Positions 6,498 to 14,647 of a stretch of DNA of 15,898 nt are shown here, piece by piece. The notes beneath the pieces are model-generated. The model worked only from the letters and a program-made list of their open reading frames with translations. It did not search any database and had not been told where the DNA came from. The translations under genes were made by a program, and so were the position numbers. Every line of letters begins with the position of its first letter. The first letter of the stretch is position 1. This DNA is from Avisuccinivibrio_A sp964399665 (GTDB lineage Bacteria > Pseudomonadota > Gammaproteobacteria > Enterobacterales > Succinivibrionaceae): positions 1-15,898 of the forward strand of contig CAYNSI010000029.1 in assembly GCA_964399665.1 (NCBI GenBank). The letters run 5' to 3'.

Positions 6498-8585
6498 TTA
6501 TCCTGAAATTTCAATACCAAAACCTTTTAACATTTCAAGAAAATCCTGCTCGCCCATAACCGTGATCCCAAGCTGTTGTGCCTTTACAAGCTTGGATCCT
6601 GGAGCCTCGCCTGCAATTACTGCAGTAGTCCTGCCTGATACAGATCCTGAAACCTTAGCGCCCAAAGATTGTAGATAATCTCTTGCAGTGTTGCGATCCA
6701 TTGAGGATAAAGTACCAGTAATGACATAAGTTTTACCCGCAAGAGCCTCTTTGCTGCCGTCTTTTACGACGACGGTATTTTCAGGAGGGACGATGTTAAG
6801 CCCCTGCCCCAGAATATATTGATCCGGCCTTAAGGTAAGCCTGTCTATTACTTCCCTGTTGCTGCTTTCATTGAAAAAATCCAGGATCTCCTTGGCACTT
6901 TTTTCGCCTACGTCAGGAACTGCTGTCAGATCTTCCATGGTCGCTTTTCTTAACAGTTCAAGGCTGCCAAATCTTTTGGCCAGGGAAGATGCCGTGGCCT
7001 GTCCCACGGATGGGATCCCCAAGGCGTAGATAAAGCGGTTTAGGGCAATTGTCCGTGATTTTTCAATGTTAGCAAGGATCTTTTTTGCTACAGTTTGACC
7101 TATTACCCTTCTTTTACCTGTGGAAGTAAAAGAATCCAGAGGCATGGAGGCCAAATCTTCCAGTGTTAAGGTATAAAGATCACCGACACTGGTTACCTTC
7201 CCTGAAGACACCAGAGCATCTGCTATAGCCCCGCCGACATTTTCAATATCCATGGCATCACGGCTTACAAAGTGTTCCAAACTGCGCTTAAGCTGGGCCC
7301 TGCAGGTAAGACCTCCGGTGCAATAGGACACAGCCTCACCTTCTGCACGCTCTATGGTACAGCCGCATACGGGGCACTTTTCAGGAAAGACCACCCTGAC
7401 AGCGTCATCAGGGCGTCTTTCTCTTACCACTGCCGTGATCTGGGGAATAACATCACCTGCCCTTCTTACAATGACACTGTCTCCTATGTGAATATCAAGA
7501 CGCTTTATTTCATCGGCATTGTGCAGCGTAGCAGAGGATATGGTGGTGCCGCCTACATATACAGGCTCCAATTTAGCAACAGGAGTTACCGCACCTGTTC
7601 TGCCTACCTGAAATTCAACTTCAATTAACCTGGTAATTTCCTCTTCTGGGGGGAATTTATAAGCTGCTGCCCAGCGGGGGGTTCTTGAGGTAAACCCCAT
7701 ACTCTCCTGGATCTGAATATCATCAACCTTTAAGACCACCCCGTCGATATCGTAATTAAGTTCAGATCTTACTTGTCCTATCCTGAGGTAAAAATCTGCA
7801 AGACCTTCTATTCCTTCGACAACCTCCGTCAGAGAATTTACGGGAAGCCCCAAGTCCTTAAGATAGGATAAGCGCTGTGACTGCCTGTTGGGAAGAGGAT
7901 CACTGCACTCTCCTATGTAATAGGCATTAAAGGTAAGGGGTCTTTTAGCGGTAATTTTAGGATCCAGCTGCCTTAAGCTTCCTGCTGCAGCATTCCTGGG
8001 ATTGGCAAAGATCCTGCCTCCTGTTCTTTTGGCGCTCTCATTCCACTTTAAAAAACCATCCCTTGGCATGAAAACCTCACCCCTGACATCAAGGTATCCA
8101 GGGATCTTACTTCCGGTAAGCTGCAGGGGAATGCTTTTTATGGTTCTGATATTTTCGGTAATATTCTCACCTTTGGTGCCGTCTCCGCGGGTGGCGGCCC
8201 TCGTTAAAATCCCGTTTTCATAAATGATGGAAACTGCAAGGCCGTCAAGTTTTACTTCGGCACAGTATTCGACCTGATTATTTGAGGTTGCAGCACTTAT
8301 TCTGTCATCAAAAGCCTTAAGATCCTGTGCGGTGAAAATATCGCCTAATGACAGCAGCGGTACCCTGTGGGCAACTTCGGAAAATCCCTCCCTTACTTTA
8401 CCGCCTACTCTTTGGGTAGGTGAAAACAAGACGGTATCCTCAGGGTGGGAAAACTCGTAATCCACGAGGGCATTAAAAATGCGATCGTATTCTGCATCAG
8501 GCACTAAGGGTTCATCGTCAACATAGTAGGCAGCACTGTAAATATTGGCTTTTTTGACCAATTCCAGGTATTCCTCTTTAGTCAT
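6498..8585 (-). CDS. ligA: NAD+-dependent DNA ligase
   Basis: LigA seals nicks in DNA during replication and repair, using NAD+ to adenylate its own lysine. Counting from the GTG at 8591: an N-terminal Ia domain with YYVDDEPLVPDAEYD (22-36), adenylation motif EVKLDG with K114, RGEVFMPRDGF (170-180), FANPRNAAAGSLRQLD (195-210), the OB domain with FQVGRTGAVTPVA (327-339), a four-cysteine zinc finger (C406, C409, C424, C430), helix-hairpin-helix repeats (about 455-580), and a C-terminal BRCT domain (about 612-697) starting at LAGKTYVITGT. Length is normal for LigA. I chose the ATG at 8585 (695 residues) because AGAGG lies 5 bases ahead of it; the alternative GTG at 8591 adds two residues but sits directly against that Shine-Dalgarno sequence. 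It overlaps the zipA stop by 8 bases, so translation is probably coupled. Confidence 0.97.
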   Translation of the reverse strand: MTKEEYLELVKKANIYSAAYYVDDEPLVPDAEYDRIFNALVDYEFSHPEDTVLFSPTQRVGGKVREGFSEVAHRVPLLSLGDIFTAQDLKAFDDRISAATSNNQVEYCAEVKLDGLAVSIIYENGILTRAATRGDGTKGENITENIRTIKSIPLQLTGSKIPGYLDVRGEVFMPRDGFLKWNESAKRTGGRIFANPRNAAAGSLRQLDPKITAKRPLTFNAYYIGECSDPLPNRQSQRLSYLKDLGLPVNSLTEVVEGIEGLADFYLRIGQVRSELNYDIDGVVLKVDDIQIQESMGFTSRTPRWAAAYKFPPEEEITRLIEVEFQVGRTGAVTPVAKLEPVYVGGTTISSATLHNADEIKRLDIHIGDSVIVRRAGDVIPQITAVVRERRPDDAVRVVFPEKCPVCGCTIERAEGEAVSYCTGGLTCRAQLKRSLEHFVSRDAMDIENVGGAIADALVSSGKVTSVGDLYTLTLEDLASMPLDSFTSTGKRRVIGQTVAKKILANIEKSRTIALNRFIYALGIPSVGQATASSLAKRFGSLELLRKATMEDLTAVPDVGEKSAKEILDFFNESSNREVIDRLTLRPDQYILGQGLNIVPPENTVVVKDGSKEALAGKTYVITGTLSSMDRNTARDYLQSLGAKVSGSVSGRTTAVIAGEAPGSKLVKAQQLGITVMGEQDFLEMLKGFGIEISG

Positions 8586-9300
8586 GCTCACCTCTTTGCA
8601 TATCGTAGCGCTTCATGATCTCCTCCATCTCATCAAGACGCTCTTTGGTGAGGTCCTGATGGTGGATGTCCAAAATCCTGCCCCCTAAACTGTCAACAAA
8701 AAGATTTGCCGCCATAATAAGGGCCTTGACATAAGTAGCACCCTTGCCCGGGGGAGGAACATTCATATAAAGGGCCAGAGCCGGAGTGGAAAACTTTGCC
8801 ATGTCCTCTTCCTTTGGAAAGGTAAAAGGAGACACCAAAGAGCAAATTCTGAAAACTTCATTGGTTCTGGTATTAAGATTCTCAAAGACATAGAAGATGT
8901 CCATTTCCCCTCTTAAAATGCCGTACTGACGGCAGAGCGCCTCAATGTCATCCCCCCGGTAGGGTCGGTCTTCAGGGGCCAGGAGATTAAGCTCAAAAGA
9001 GGAAGGAAATTCATGCTCTCTTACCCTGCTTTGCAAAAGGCGGTCATCAACATCAAAAGTAGGCTCTATGACACTTTTTTTGTTAAAGGGTTTCTTCTCA
9101 TCCTCAGGACCTTGGCGATCTCGGGTTACTATCCTGACCTTGGCGACTTCATCGCTACGGCTCAACTCCTGATCTTCATGATTTTTCATGTTCAGCTTAC
9201 GGTTTTTGGGCTTTCCTGAAAACCACAGGCCGTGAACCAAAAAAACTACAATGGCTATTGCTCCTACTATAAGTGCAATGGCACCGGGGTCATTTAACAT
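8578..9300 (-). CDS. zipA: Cell division protein ZipA (short linker form)
   Basis: ZipA tethers FtsZ to the inner membrane in the early divisome. The 240-residue protein has one N-terminal membrane segment (about residues 6-27, rich in I, V and A), a charged linker (28-100), and a C-terminal FtsZ-binding domain (about 100-235) marked by GILRGEMDIFYVFENL, FPKEEDMAKFSTPALALYM, and SLGGRILDIHHQDLTKERL. E. coli ZipA has 328 residues with a long Pro/Gln-rich linker; that linker is missing and is replaced by a short acidic/basic stretch. AGGAG lies 5 bases before the ATG. The adjacency zipA-ligA is conserved in many Gammaproteobacteria. A promoter with a perfect TATAAT box lies just upstream. Confidence 0.95.
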   Translation of the reverse strand: MLNDPGAIALIVGAIAIVVFLVHGLWFSGKPKNRKLNMKNHEDQELSRSDEVAKVRIVTRDRQGPEDEKKPFNKKSVIEPTFDVDDRLLQSRVREHEFPSSFELNLLAPEDRPYRGDDIEALCRQYGILRGEMDIFYVFENLNTRTNEVFRICSLVSPFTFPKEEDMAKFSTPALALYMNVPPPGKGATYVKALIMAANLFVDSLGGRILDIHHQDLTKERLDEMEEIMKRYDMQRGEHD

Positions 9301-9331
9301 AACAGCTCCTGACGGAAATGAAATCCTTTTT

Positions 9332-9359
9332 ATTATATGGGGATCCAGGACACAACCAA
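9332..9359 (-). promoter_or_regulatory. Probable promoter of zipA-ligA
   Basis: A perfect -10 TATAAT (9332-9337 on the minus strand) is preceded at 16 bases by TTGGTT (9354-9359). It begins right after the pntAB terminator, and transcription would start about 25 bases before the zipA start codon. Confidence 0.6.
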
Positions 9360-9362
9360 ACT

Positions 9363-9390
9363 AAAAAGGCTCCTTAAATTCCAAGGAGCC
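9363..9390 (-). terminator. Intrinsic terminator of pntAB
   Basis: On the minus strand GGCTCCTT, loop GGAATTT, AAGGAGCC form an 8-bp perfect stem followed directly by TTTTT. It lies 36 bases past the pntB stop codon. Confidence 0.93.
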
Positions 9391-9426
9391 TCTTTACCAA
9401 TTGTTTGCTGACCGGTTAGTCTGCTG

Positions 9427-10926
9427 CTAGATGTTAGCTACAATTTCTTCAACCGTGGTCTTGGCGTCTCCAAAGCACATTGCAGAATTCTCCTTGAAGA
9501 ACAGGGGATTCTGAACCCCGGCATAGCCTGTGTTCATGGAACGCTTGAAAATCACTACATTGCGGGCCTTCCAGACCTCAAGCACCGGCATACCGGCAAT
9601 CGGGCTGTTGGGGTTCTCCAGTGCCGCAGGGTTGACGGTATCATTGGCCCCGATTACCAGTACGGTATCGGTATTCTCAAAGTCATCATTGATTTCATCC
9701 ATCTCAAGGACGATATCATAAGGCACCTTTGCCTCTGCCAGCAGAACATTCATATGCCCGGGAAGTCTTCCTGCAACCGGGTGAATGGCAAAACGCACCT
9801 CAATACCGCGGGCTTTGAGCTTTTCGGTCATGGAGGCTACTGCATTCTGGGCCTGAGCCACTGCCATGCCATATCCGGGAGCAATAATAACTGAGCTTGA
9901 GTTCTTCAAAAGTTCAGCAACATCGGGGGCCTTAAGTTCACGATACTCACCCATTTCCTCATCATCGGGTGCGGCACCCTCATTGCCGAAACCACCTGCA
10001 ATAACCGAGATAAAGGAGCGGTTCATAGCCCTGCACATAATGTAGGAGAGGATGGCACCTGAGGAACCCACCAAGGCTCCGGTTACGATCAGAAGATCAT
10101 TGCTTAACATAAAGCCTGAGGCAGCTGCTGCCCATCCTGAATAGGAGTTGAGCATGGAGATTACCACGGGCATGTCGGCACCGCCTATGGCTGCCACCAG
10201 GTGAACCCCGAATGCAAAGGCTATTAAGGTCATCAAGATAAGCGGAGCAAGCGGCGGGACATCTGCTGCCATGAACCAAATCATCAGCAGGAATGACACC
10301 ACCAGGGCGGCAAGATTCATCCAGTGACCGCCGGGAATAACCAGGGGAGCTGACTTGAAGACTCTTAAGTTGTAAGAGCCGTTTAACTTGCCGTAGGCAA
10401 CCACAGATCCCGTGAAAGTCACAGCACCGATGAAAACTCCCAGGAAAATTTCCACCAAATGGGTGTTAAGCTCAGCTGCAGACATGGCATGGGCTGAGCC
10501 TGTTCCTGCAGCCTGGTTTGCTGCACTTAAAAGAGCCTCAATCTCAGCAGCTGTTGCTCCTACCGGAATTGTTATGGACTCAACAACAGGAGATCCCAAT
10601 TCCATATAAGTGTTGTACCCTACCAAAACGGCAGCAAGACCTACAAAGCTGTGCAGGCAGGCGATAAGCTCGGGCATTTGGGTCATCTCAACCCTGCGGG
10701 CCACATACAATCCTGCTGCAGCACCTATTGCCATAGCGATGATAATAAAGAAGAAACCTATGCCTGATTCAACCTGCCCAAAGGTTGCAAGCAGGGCAAT
10801 GGCCATACCGATAATGCCTGCAATACAGCCTGCCTTGGCGGTTTCCTGTTTGGAAAGACCTGCCAGGGCCATAATAAACAGCAGGGCGGCCAGAATATAG
10901 GCCATATGTGATAAACCGATGAACAT
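9427..10926 (-). CDS. pntB: NAD(P) transhydrogenase subunit beta (PntB)
   Basis: PntB forms, with PntA, the inner-membrane transhydrogenase that uses the proton gradient to reduce NADP+ with NADH. The N-terminal half (1-310) is the multi-helix membrane domain, including the conserved HSFVGLAAVLVG segment (H92) and SYSGWAAAASGFMLSNDLLI (261-280). The C-terminal domain III (about 340-499) binds NADP(H): GYGMAVAQAQ (351-360), HPVAGRLPGHMNVLLAEA (382-399), VIGANDTVNPAA (424-435) and KRSMNTGYAG (461-470). It is 499 residues against 462 in E. coli; the surplus lies mainly in a loop at about 110-152, rich in Ala, Glu and Ser, between two membrane helices. TAGGA lies 4 bases before the ATG, and GGAGG further upstream. 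The gene starts 20 bases after pntA in one operon and ends at a strong terminator. Confidence 0.98.
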   Translation of the reverse strand: MFIGLSHMAYILAALLFIMALAGLSKQETAKAGCIAGIIGMAIALLATFGQVESGIGFFFIIIAMAIGAAAGLYVARRVEMTQMPELIACLHSFVGLAAVLVGYNTYMELGSPVVESITIPVGATAAEIEALLSAANQAAGTGSAHAMSAAELNTHLVEIFLGVFIGAVTFTGSVVAYGKLNGSYNLRVFKSAPLVIPGGHWMNLAALVVSFLLMIWFMAADVPPLAPLILMTLIAFAFGVHLVAAIGGADMPVVISMLNSYSGWAAAASGFMLSNDLLIVTGALVGSSGAILSYIMCRAMNRSFISVIAGGFGNEGAAPDDEEMGEYRELKAPDVAELLKNSSSVIIAPGYGMAVAQAQNAVASMTEKLKARGIEVRFAIHPVAGRLPGHMNVLLAEAKVPYDIVLEMDEINDDFENTDTVLVIGANDTVNPAALENPNSPIAGMPVLEVWKARNVVIFKRSMNTGYAGVQNPLFFKENSAMCFGDAKTTVEEIVANI

Positions 10927-10946
10927 TTCTTCCTAACCTCCGGTTC

Positions 10947-12482
10947 CTACTGCTGTTTCCTGAACATGCCGAGCATGCGTCTTGTTACGGCAAAACCGCC
11001 GAAAATGTTGACGGACGCAATCAGCACGCCTATGAAGGCAAATATCCCGATAATGATGCTTCCTGAACTTATCTGCAGAACCGCACCTACCACGATAATG
11101 CCCGAAATGGCATTAGTAACCGACATCAGCGGCGTATGCAGGGCATGGGTCACATTCCAGACTACGTAGTAACCGACCACGCATGCCAAAACAAACACCG
11201 TAAAATGCGGCAGGAATTTTTCAGGGGCAAACATACCTATTAAAATCATGGCAACAGCAGCAAGTCCTGCCATGGCCAGCTTAAACTGCGGCGTCACCTT
11301 TTTGGCCTCTATTTTCTTCACAGGCTCGGCAGGCTTGGCGGCAGGAGCAGCTGACACACTGATCTTAGGCGGCGGGAAGGTGACTTCACCCTTTAAGGTC
11401 ACTGTCATGTTGCGAAGCACTACGTCTTCAAAATCGATATTAATTTGACCGTCCTTGTTCTTGCACAAAAGCTTGGTCAAATTAACCAGGTTGGTAGCAT
11501 AAAGCTGTGAAGACTGAGCCGGGAGTCTTGCGGCCAGATCCGAGTAGCCGATGATCTTCACCCCGTTTGCAGTAGTGGTTATTTTGCCCTCAACCGTAAG
11601 CTCACAGTTACCGCCTGTAGCTGCTGCCAGATCCACAATCACGGAGCCTGGCTTCATGGAAGCGACCATTTCTTTGGAAATAAGCCTGGGAGCTTGTTTT
11701 CCGGGAATGGCAGCAGTGGTGATGATAATGTCCACTTCCTTGGCCTGATTGGCAAAAAGCTCCATCTCAGCCTTGATAAACTCATCAGACATAACCTTGG
11801 CATAGCCGTCTGAAGATCCGCCGTCTTCTTCCTTAAAGTCAAGCTTCAAAAACTCGCCGCCCATAGATTTTATCTGATCGGCAACCTCAAGGCGGGTATC
11901 AAAGGCACGAACTATTGCTCCCAATGAGTGGGCCGCACCGATAGCTGCAAGGCCTGCAACCCCGGCTCCTATTACCAGCACTTTAGCCGGTGGAACCTTG
12001 CCGGCTGCAGTCACCTGGCCTGTAAAGAAACGCCCAAAGGTGTGTGCTGCCTCAACGACGGCACGATAGCCTGAAATATTGGCTGTCGATGATAATGCAT
12101 CCAAAGACTGTGCGCGGGAAATTCGCGGCACCATGTCCATGGCAAGGACATTAACTTTCTTTTCATTGAGCTTCTTTACGAGATCTTCATTCTGTGCAGG
12201 ACGAATAAAACTTACCAGAGTCTGTCCTTCTTTTAACAGTTCAACCTCTTCCTTGTTTGGAGCATTTACCTTGTAAATAATATCGCTATCCCAGACTTCG
12301 CGCCCCTTAACGATCTTTGCTCCAGCTTCGACATAAGAAGCGTCATCAAAGCTGGCATCTGCGCCAGCACTACTTTGAACGGCAACATCAAAGCCCAGCT
12401 TAATGAGCTTGCCTACGGTGTCCGGGGTGGCCGCCACCCTTGTTTCACCGCGAAGGCTCTCCTTTGGAATACCTATGAGCAT
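10947..12482 (-). CDS. pntA: NAD(P) transhydrogenase subunit alpha (PntA)
   Basis: PntA carries the NAD(H)-binding domain I and the first membrane helices of the proton-translocating transhydrogenase. The 511-residue length matches E. coli PntA (510). Visible marks are the N-terminal MLIGIPKES and RGETRVAATP, the mobile-loop region SRAQSLDALSSTANISGYRA (122-141), the dinucleotide motif VIGAGVAGLAAIGAAHSLGA (170-189), VRAFDTRLEV (191-200), and TTAAIPGKQAP (255-265). An Ala/Pro/Lys-rich linker (about 376-396) leads to four membrane segments (about 402-418, 423-445, 451-472, 474-497). It is a single-chain alpha subunit, not the split PntAA/PntAB form. AGGAA lies 9 bases before the ATG. It is the first gene of pntAB, and its promoter region is followed upstream by an insertion sequence whose end is about 214 bases from the start codon. 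Confidence 0.98.
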   Translation of the reverse strand: MLIGIPKESLRGETRVAATPDTVGKLIKLGFDVAVQSSAGADASFDDASYVEAGAKIVKGREVWDSDIIYKVNAPNKEEVELLKEGQTLVSFIRPAQNEDLVKKLNEKKVNVLAMDMVPRISRAQSLDALSSTANISGYRAVVEAAHTFGRFFTGQVTAAGKVPPAKVLVIGAGVAGLAAIGAAHSLGAIVRAFDTRLEVADQIKSMGGEFLKLDFKEEDGGSSDGYAKVMSDEFIKAEMELFANQAKEVDIIITTAAIPGKQAPRLISKEMVASMKPGSVIVDLAAATGGNCELTVEGKITTTANGVKIIGYSDLAARLPAQSSQLYATNLVNLTKLLCKNKDGQINIDFEDVVLRNMTVTLKGEVTFPPPKISVSAAPAAKPAEPVKKIEAKKVTPQFKLAMAGLAAVAMILIGMFAPEKFLPHFTVFVLACVVGYYVVWNVTHALHTPLMSVTNAISGIIVVGAVLQISSGSIIIGIFAFIGVLIASVNIFGGFAVTRRMLGMFRKQQ

Positions 12483-12538
12483 AGATTTTTCCTGTAGTTA
12501 AATAAATTATTAACACCAAATTTATATCAGAAGTGCAC

Positions 12539-12588
12539 ATTATAAGTGACAAGCTCAAATTATATGGCACTGAGGACTATTTTTGTCG
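12539..12588 (-). promoter_or_regulatory. Probable pntAB promoter region with two TATAAT boxes
   Basis: Two perfect TATAAT hexamers on the minus strand lie 20 bases apart (12539-12544 and 12559-12564). The upstream one has CGACAA at an 18-base spacing (12583-12588); the downstream one has no recognisable -35. Both lie within 85 bases of the pntA start codon, between the gene and the insertion sequence, so the insertion has not removed them. Confidence 0.5.
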
Positions 12589-12695
12589 GGCACATCTCAA
12601 TATTGCAACAAGTATTTTGGTTTTTTTGATAAATTTGTTCATCCTACTTCCCTTGATTTAATATTAGGTATCTGCTCTTCTGACACCCTGTCACC

Positions 12696-12715
12696 CCCTA
12701 ATTCCCCATAAATAA
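12696..12715 (+). repeat. Left terminal inverted repeat of the IS
   Basis: CCCTAATTCCCCATAAATAA; pairs with the reverse complement of the right end at 17 of 20 positions. Confidence 0.72.
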
Positions 12716-12735
12716 GCATTTTTACAGTCCAATGC

Positions 12736-12764
12736 TTGAAATCCTTGCTGATTTATGATACAAT
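12736..12764 (+). promoter_or_regulatory. Transposase promoter
   Basis: TTGAAA (12736-12741) and TACAAT (12759-12764) are separated by exactly 17 bases, a near-consensus sigma70 arrangement, 30 bases ahead of the transposase start codon and inside the left end of the element. Confidence 0.75.
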
Positions 12765-12794
12765 ATAATAAAATCATTTAAGGGGTAACATATC

Positions 12795-14486
12795 ATGCTC
12801 TATACGGATATTTCAATGCCTTTGCCTAAGGATCCCCGCTATGAGCTGCATAAGGTAAAGGACGGTCCCACCTACGTTAAATACCGGGAGAAAAGCTACC
12901 GGGAGCAGGGCAAGCTTAAACATAAGCGTGTGCTTATCGGTAGACTTTGCTCTGCTGAAGATGATCTTGAGGACAGATATTTTCATCCCAACACCAAATA
13001 CTTTTCATACTTTGAAAAACCCAAGCCCACAGGAGGAACGGTAAGCAAGGCTGGCAGACCTCCTAAAAAGACAAATCCAATCAAAGAGCGCCCACAAGGA
13101 GAGCGGGTGGCTTTCGGCTATACTCTGGCCTGCCATACGGCAGCCAAAGAACTGCACCTGACCGAGCTGCTCGAGCAAAGTTTCGGCTCTGCACTGGCCC
13201 GTAAGATCATTGCCGCCGCCTCTTTTCTGGCTATGGGAGCCCCGGGCGGGCTTAGCCATATAGATTGGTTTTCACAAAATCACATGTGTTTTACCGACTG
13301 CATTCTCACCTCACAAAGCCTTAGTGAGCTTTACCGCTCTGTGCTGCCTGATGACTGCAATGAATTTTTTCGCCGTTGGATCAAGCTGCGCTGTGCCGAT
13401 GACTATGTCTGTTACGATGTTACTTCAATTTCCAGCTTCTCCAGCACATTGCCCATGGTGTCCTATGGCTACAACCGCGATAAAGAACAGCTGCCCCAGA
13501 TTAATGTAGGCATGTTCTGTACCATCAAACAACAGCTGCCAGTGTTCTTCAGTCACTACAATGGATCTATCAATGACTTTACCAATCTGCCTTACGTGCT
13601 GGAGCAGGCAGAAAATGCAGGACTTGATTTAAACGCACCTTTGACACTAGTCATGGACGGCGGCTTTGCCGTGGCCGATACCCTGGAGAATACACGCAGG
13701 CACGGTTGTCAGTTTATCGTAGGAGCCCCCATGTCCTTTTGTGAAGACATCAGAAAGCGGGTACTGGCCTGGCGCCGGATGCCTCTTTCTCCCGACCAGG
13801 GACTCATTTTATGGCCGGAAGAGTCGATACGCTACAAAGTAGAGCCGTATGAAGCAGGACGCGTTCGTACCAGGCTGATGATGTTCAAATCACCCAAATC
13901 TGCGGCAACTGATGAGGAAAATCTTACCAGCAGGGTTAATCAGATGGCAGAAGAATTAAGACAGGCAAAGAACCTGGGAGATCACAAACTGAAACGCTTC
14001 GGCCAGTTTTATGACATACAAAAAGCCGAGCACGGAGGATATGAGTTCCGGCTCAAGGAACGCACTTTCAGAGAATTTTTGGAGTTATGCGGCTGCTTTG
14101 CTATCTTCTGTACCCGCGACGACCTACCTCCTGAGGAGGTGCTGAAAATCTACCGAGCCAAGGACTGCGTGGAAAAGACTTTTGCAGCCCTAAAAAACGA
14201 GATCTTGGAGGAAAGACTGGAGATAAAAAGACAAGACAGCATTTACGGCAAACTGTTTCTGGCCTTTATAGCCCTGATTTTACGCAGGAGTCTGCATACC
14301 AAACTCAGAAGCGTTCTTCTTAAGAGCCGTATGGGCCTGGACAGTGCACTTTTGCGACTTGATGAGATCATCTGCTGTCAAGAAAATGATAACTGGTTTT
14401 TAACCTCAGCATTAACCAAGCAGCAAAAAGAGCTGGTGAAGGCACTGAACCTGCCTGTCCACTTCTTAGAACTGGCAAGCAAGTAG
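12795..14486 (+). CDS. IS1634-family DDE transposase
   Basis: This 563-residue transposase would cut and rejoin the ends of the surrounding element. The catalytic triad can be placed at D208 (CYDVTSISSFSS), D288 (LVMDGGFAVADT) and E460 in YRAKDCVEKTFAALKNEI, a variant of the YREK signature of the IS4 superfamily. The long insertion between the second Asp and the Glu fits the IS1634 group. An N-terminal segment (about 10-75) carries KYREKSYREQGKLKHKRVLIG, typical of this group, followed by an AT-hook-like KAGRPPKK (85-92). AAGGGG lies about 9 bases before the ATG. No frameshift or internal stop is present, so the protein appears functional. It is transcribed away from pntA and toward the convergent rimI. 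Confidence 0.92.
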   Translation: MLYTDISMPLPKDPRYELHKVKDGPTYVKYREKSYREQGKLKHKRVLIGRLCSAEDDLEDRYFHPNTKYFSYFEKPKPTGGTVSKAGRPPKKTNPIKERPQGERVAFGYTLACHTAAKELHLTELLEQSFGSALARKIIAAASFLAMGAPGGLSHIDWFSQNHMCFTDCILTSQSLSELYRSVLPDDCNEFFRRWIKLRCADDYVCYDVTSISSFSSTLPMVSYGYNRDKEQLPQINVGMFCTIKQQLPVFFSHYNGSINDFTNLPYVLEQAENAGLDLNAPLTLVMDGGFAVADTLENTRRHGCQFIVGAPMSFCEDIRKRVLAWRRMPLSPDQGLILWPEESIRYKVEPYEAGRVRTRLMMFKSPKSAATDEENLTSRVNQMAEELRQAKNLGDHKLKRFGQFYDIQKAEHGGYEFRLKERTFREFLELCGCFAIFCTRDDLPPEEVLKIYRAKDCVEKTFAALKNEILEERLEIKRQDSIYGKLFLAFIALILRRSLHTKLRSVLLKSRMGLDSALLRLDEIICCQENDNWFLTSALTKQQKELVKALNLPVHFLELASK

Positions 14487-14498
14487 TGACAAGGTAGT

Positions 14499-14542
14499 AA
14501 AGCCTGATTCAGCTGATGTTTGCTTAATCCCTCAGGCCTTTT
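14499..14542 (+). terminator. Probable transposase terminator
   Basis: AAAGCCTGA pairs with TCAGG-CCTTT (one bulged C) around a 24-base loop that itself contains TCAGCTGA, and the stem ends in TTTT. It starts 13 bases past the transposase stop. Confidence 0.6.
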
Positions 14543-14576
14543 AAAAAATCGGGACAGAGGGATCGAGATCCCGTCC
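14543..14576 (-). terminator. Intrinsic terminator at the IS right end, stopping transcription from rimI
   Basis: On the minus strand GGACGGGAT, loop CTCG, ATCCC-TCT-GTCC form a bulged stem followed by CGATTTTTT. It lies inside the element, facing transcripts that enter from rimI, so it would both end the holD-rimI message and protect the transposase gene from antisense readthrough. Confidence 0.7.
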
Positions 14577-14595
14577 TAAAAATTGATGCCCCATA

Positions 14596-14615
14596 TTATT
14601 TTCGGGGAAGTAGGG
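14596..14615 (-). repeat. Right terminal inverted repeat of the IS
   Basis: Read on the minus strand: CCCTACTTCCCCGAAAATAA. It matches the left end at 17 of 20 positions. Confidence 0.72.
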
Positions 14616-14647
14616 TTCATTGCGGCAGGAAGGGCTGCCAAAACATG

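Larger units (their letters stand above)
12483..12794. other. Intergenic region between pntA and the transposase gene
   Basis: The pntA side (12483-12695) holds the two TATAAT boxes and AT-rich sequence of unclear role. The remainder (12696-12794) is the left end of the insertion sequence, with its terminal repeat and transposase promoter. No further gene is visible. Confidence 0.5.
12696..14615 (+). mobile_element. Complete insertion sequence, IS1634-like (IS4 superfamily), about 1.92 kb
   Basis: The element is bounded by imperfect 20-bp terminal inverted repeats (12696-12715 and 14596-14615) with 17 of 20 matching positions, both beginning CCCTA and containing TTCCCC. It holds one intact 563-residue DDE transposase with its own promoter, a transposase terminator and a terminator guarding the right end. 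The sequences just outside the repeats (GTCACC on the left, TTCATT on the right) do not show an obvious target-site duplication, so either the true ends differ by a few bases or the duplication has decayed. The intact open frame suggests the element is recent or still active. Confidence 0.78.

Noticed and set aside
12680..14625. Target-site duplication flanking the IS
   Set aside because: GTCACC on the left and TTCATT on the right do not match at any length from 4 to 9 bases with the repeat ends as drawn.
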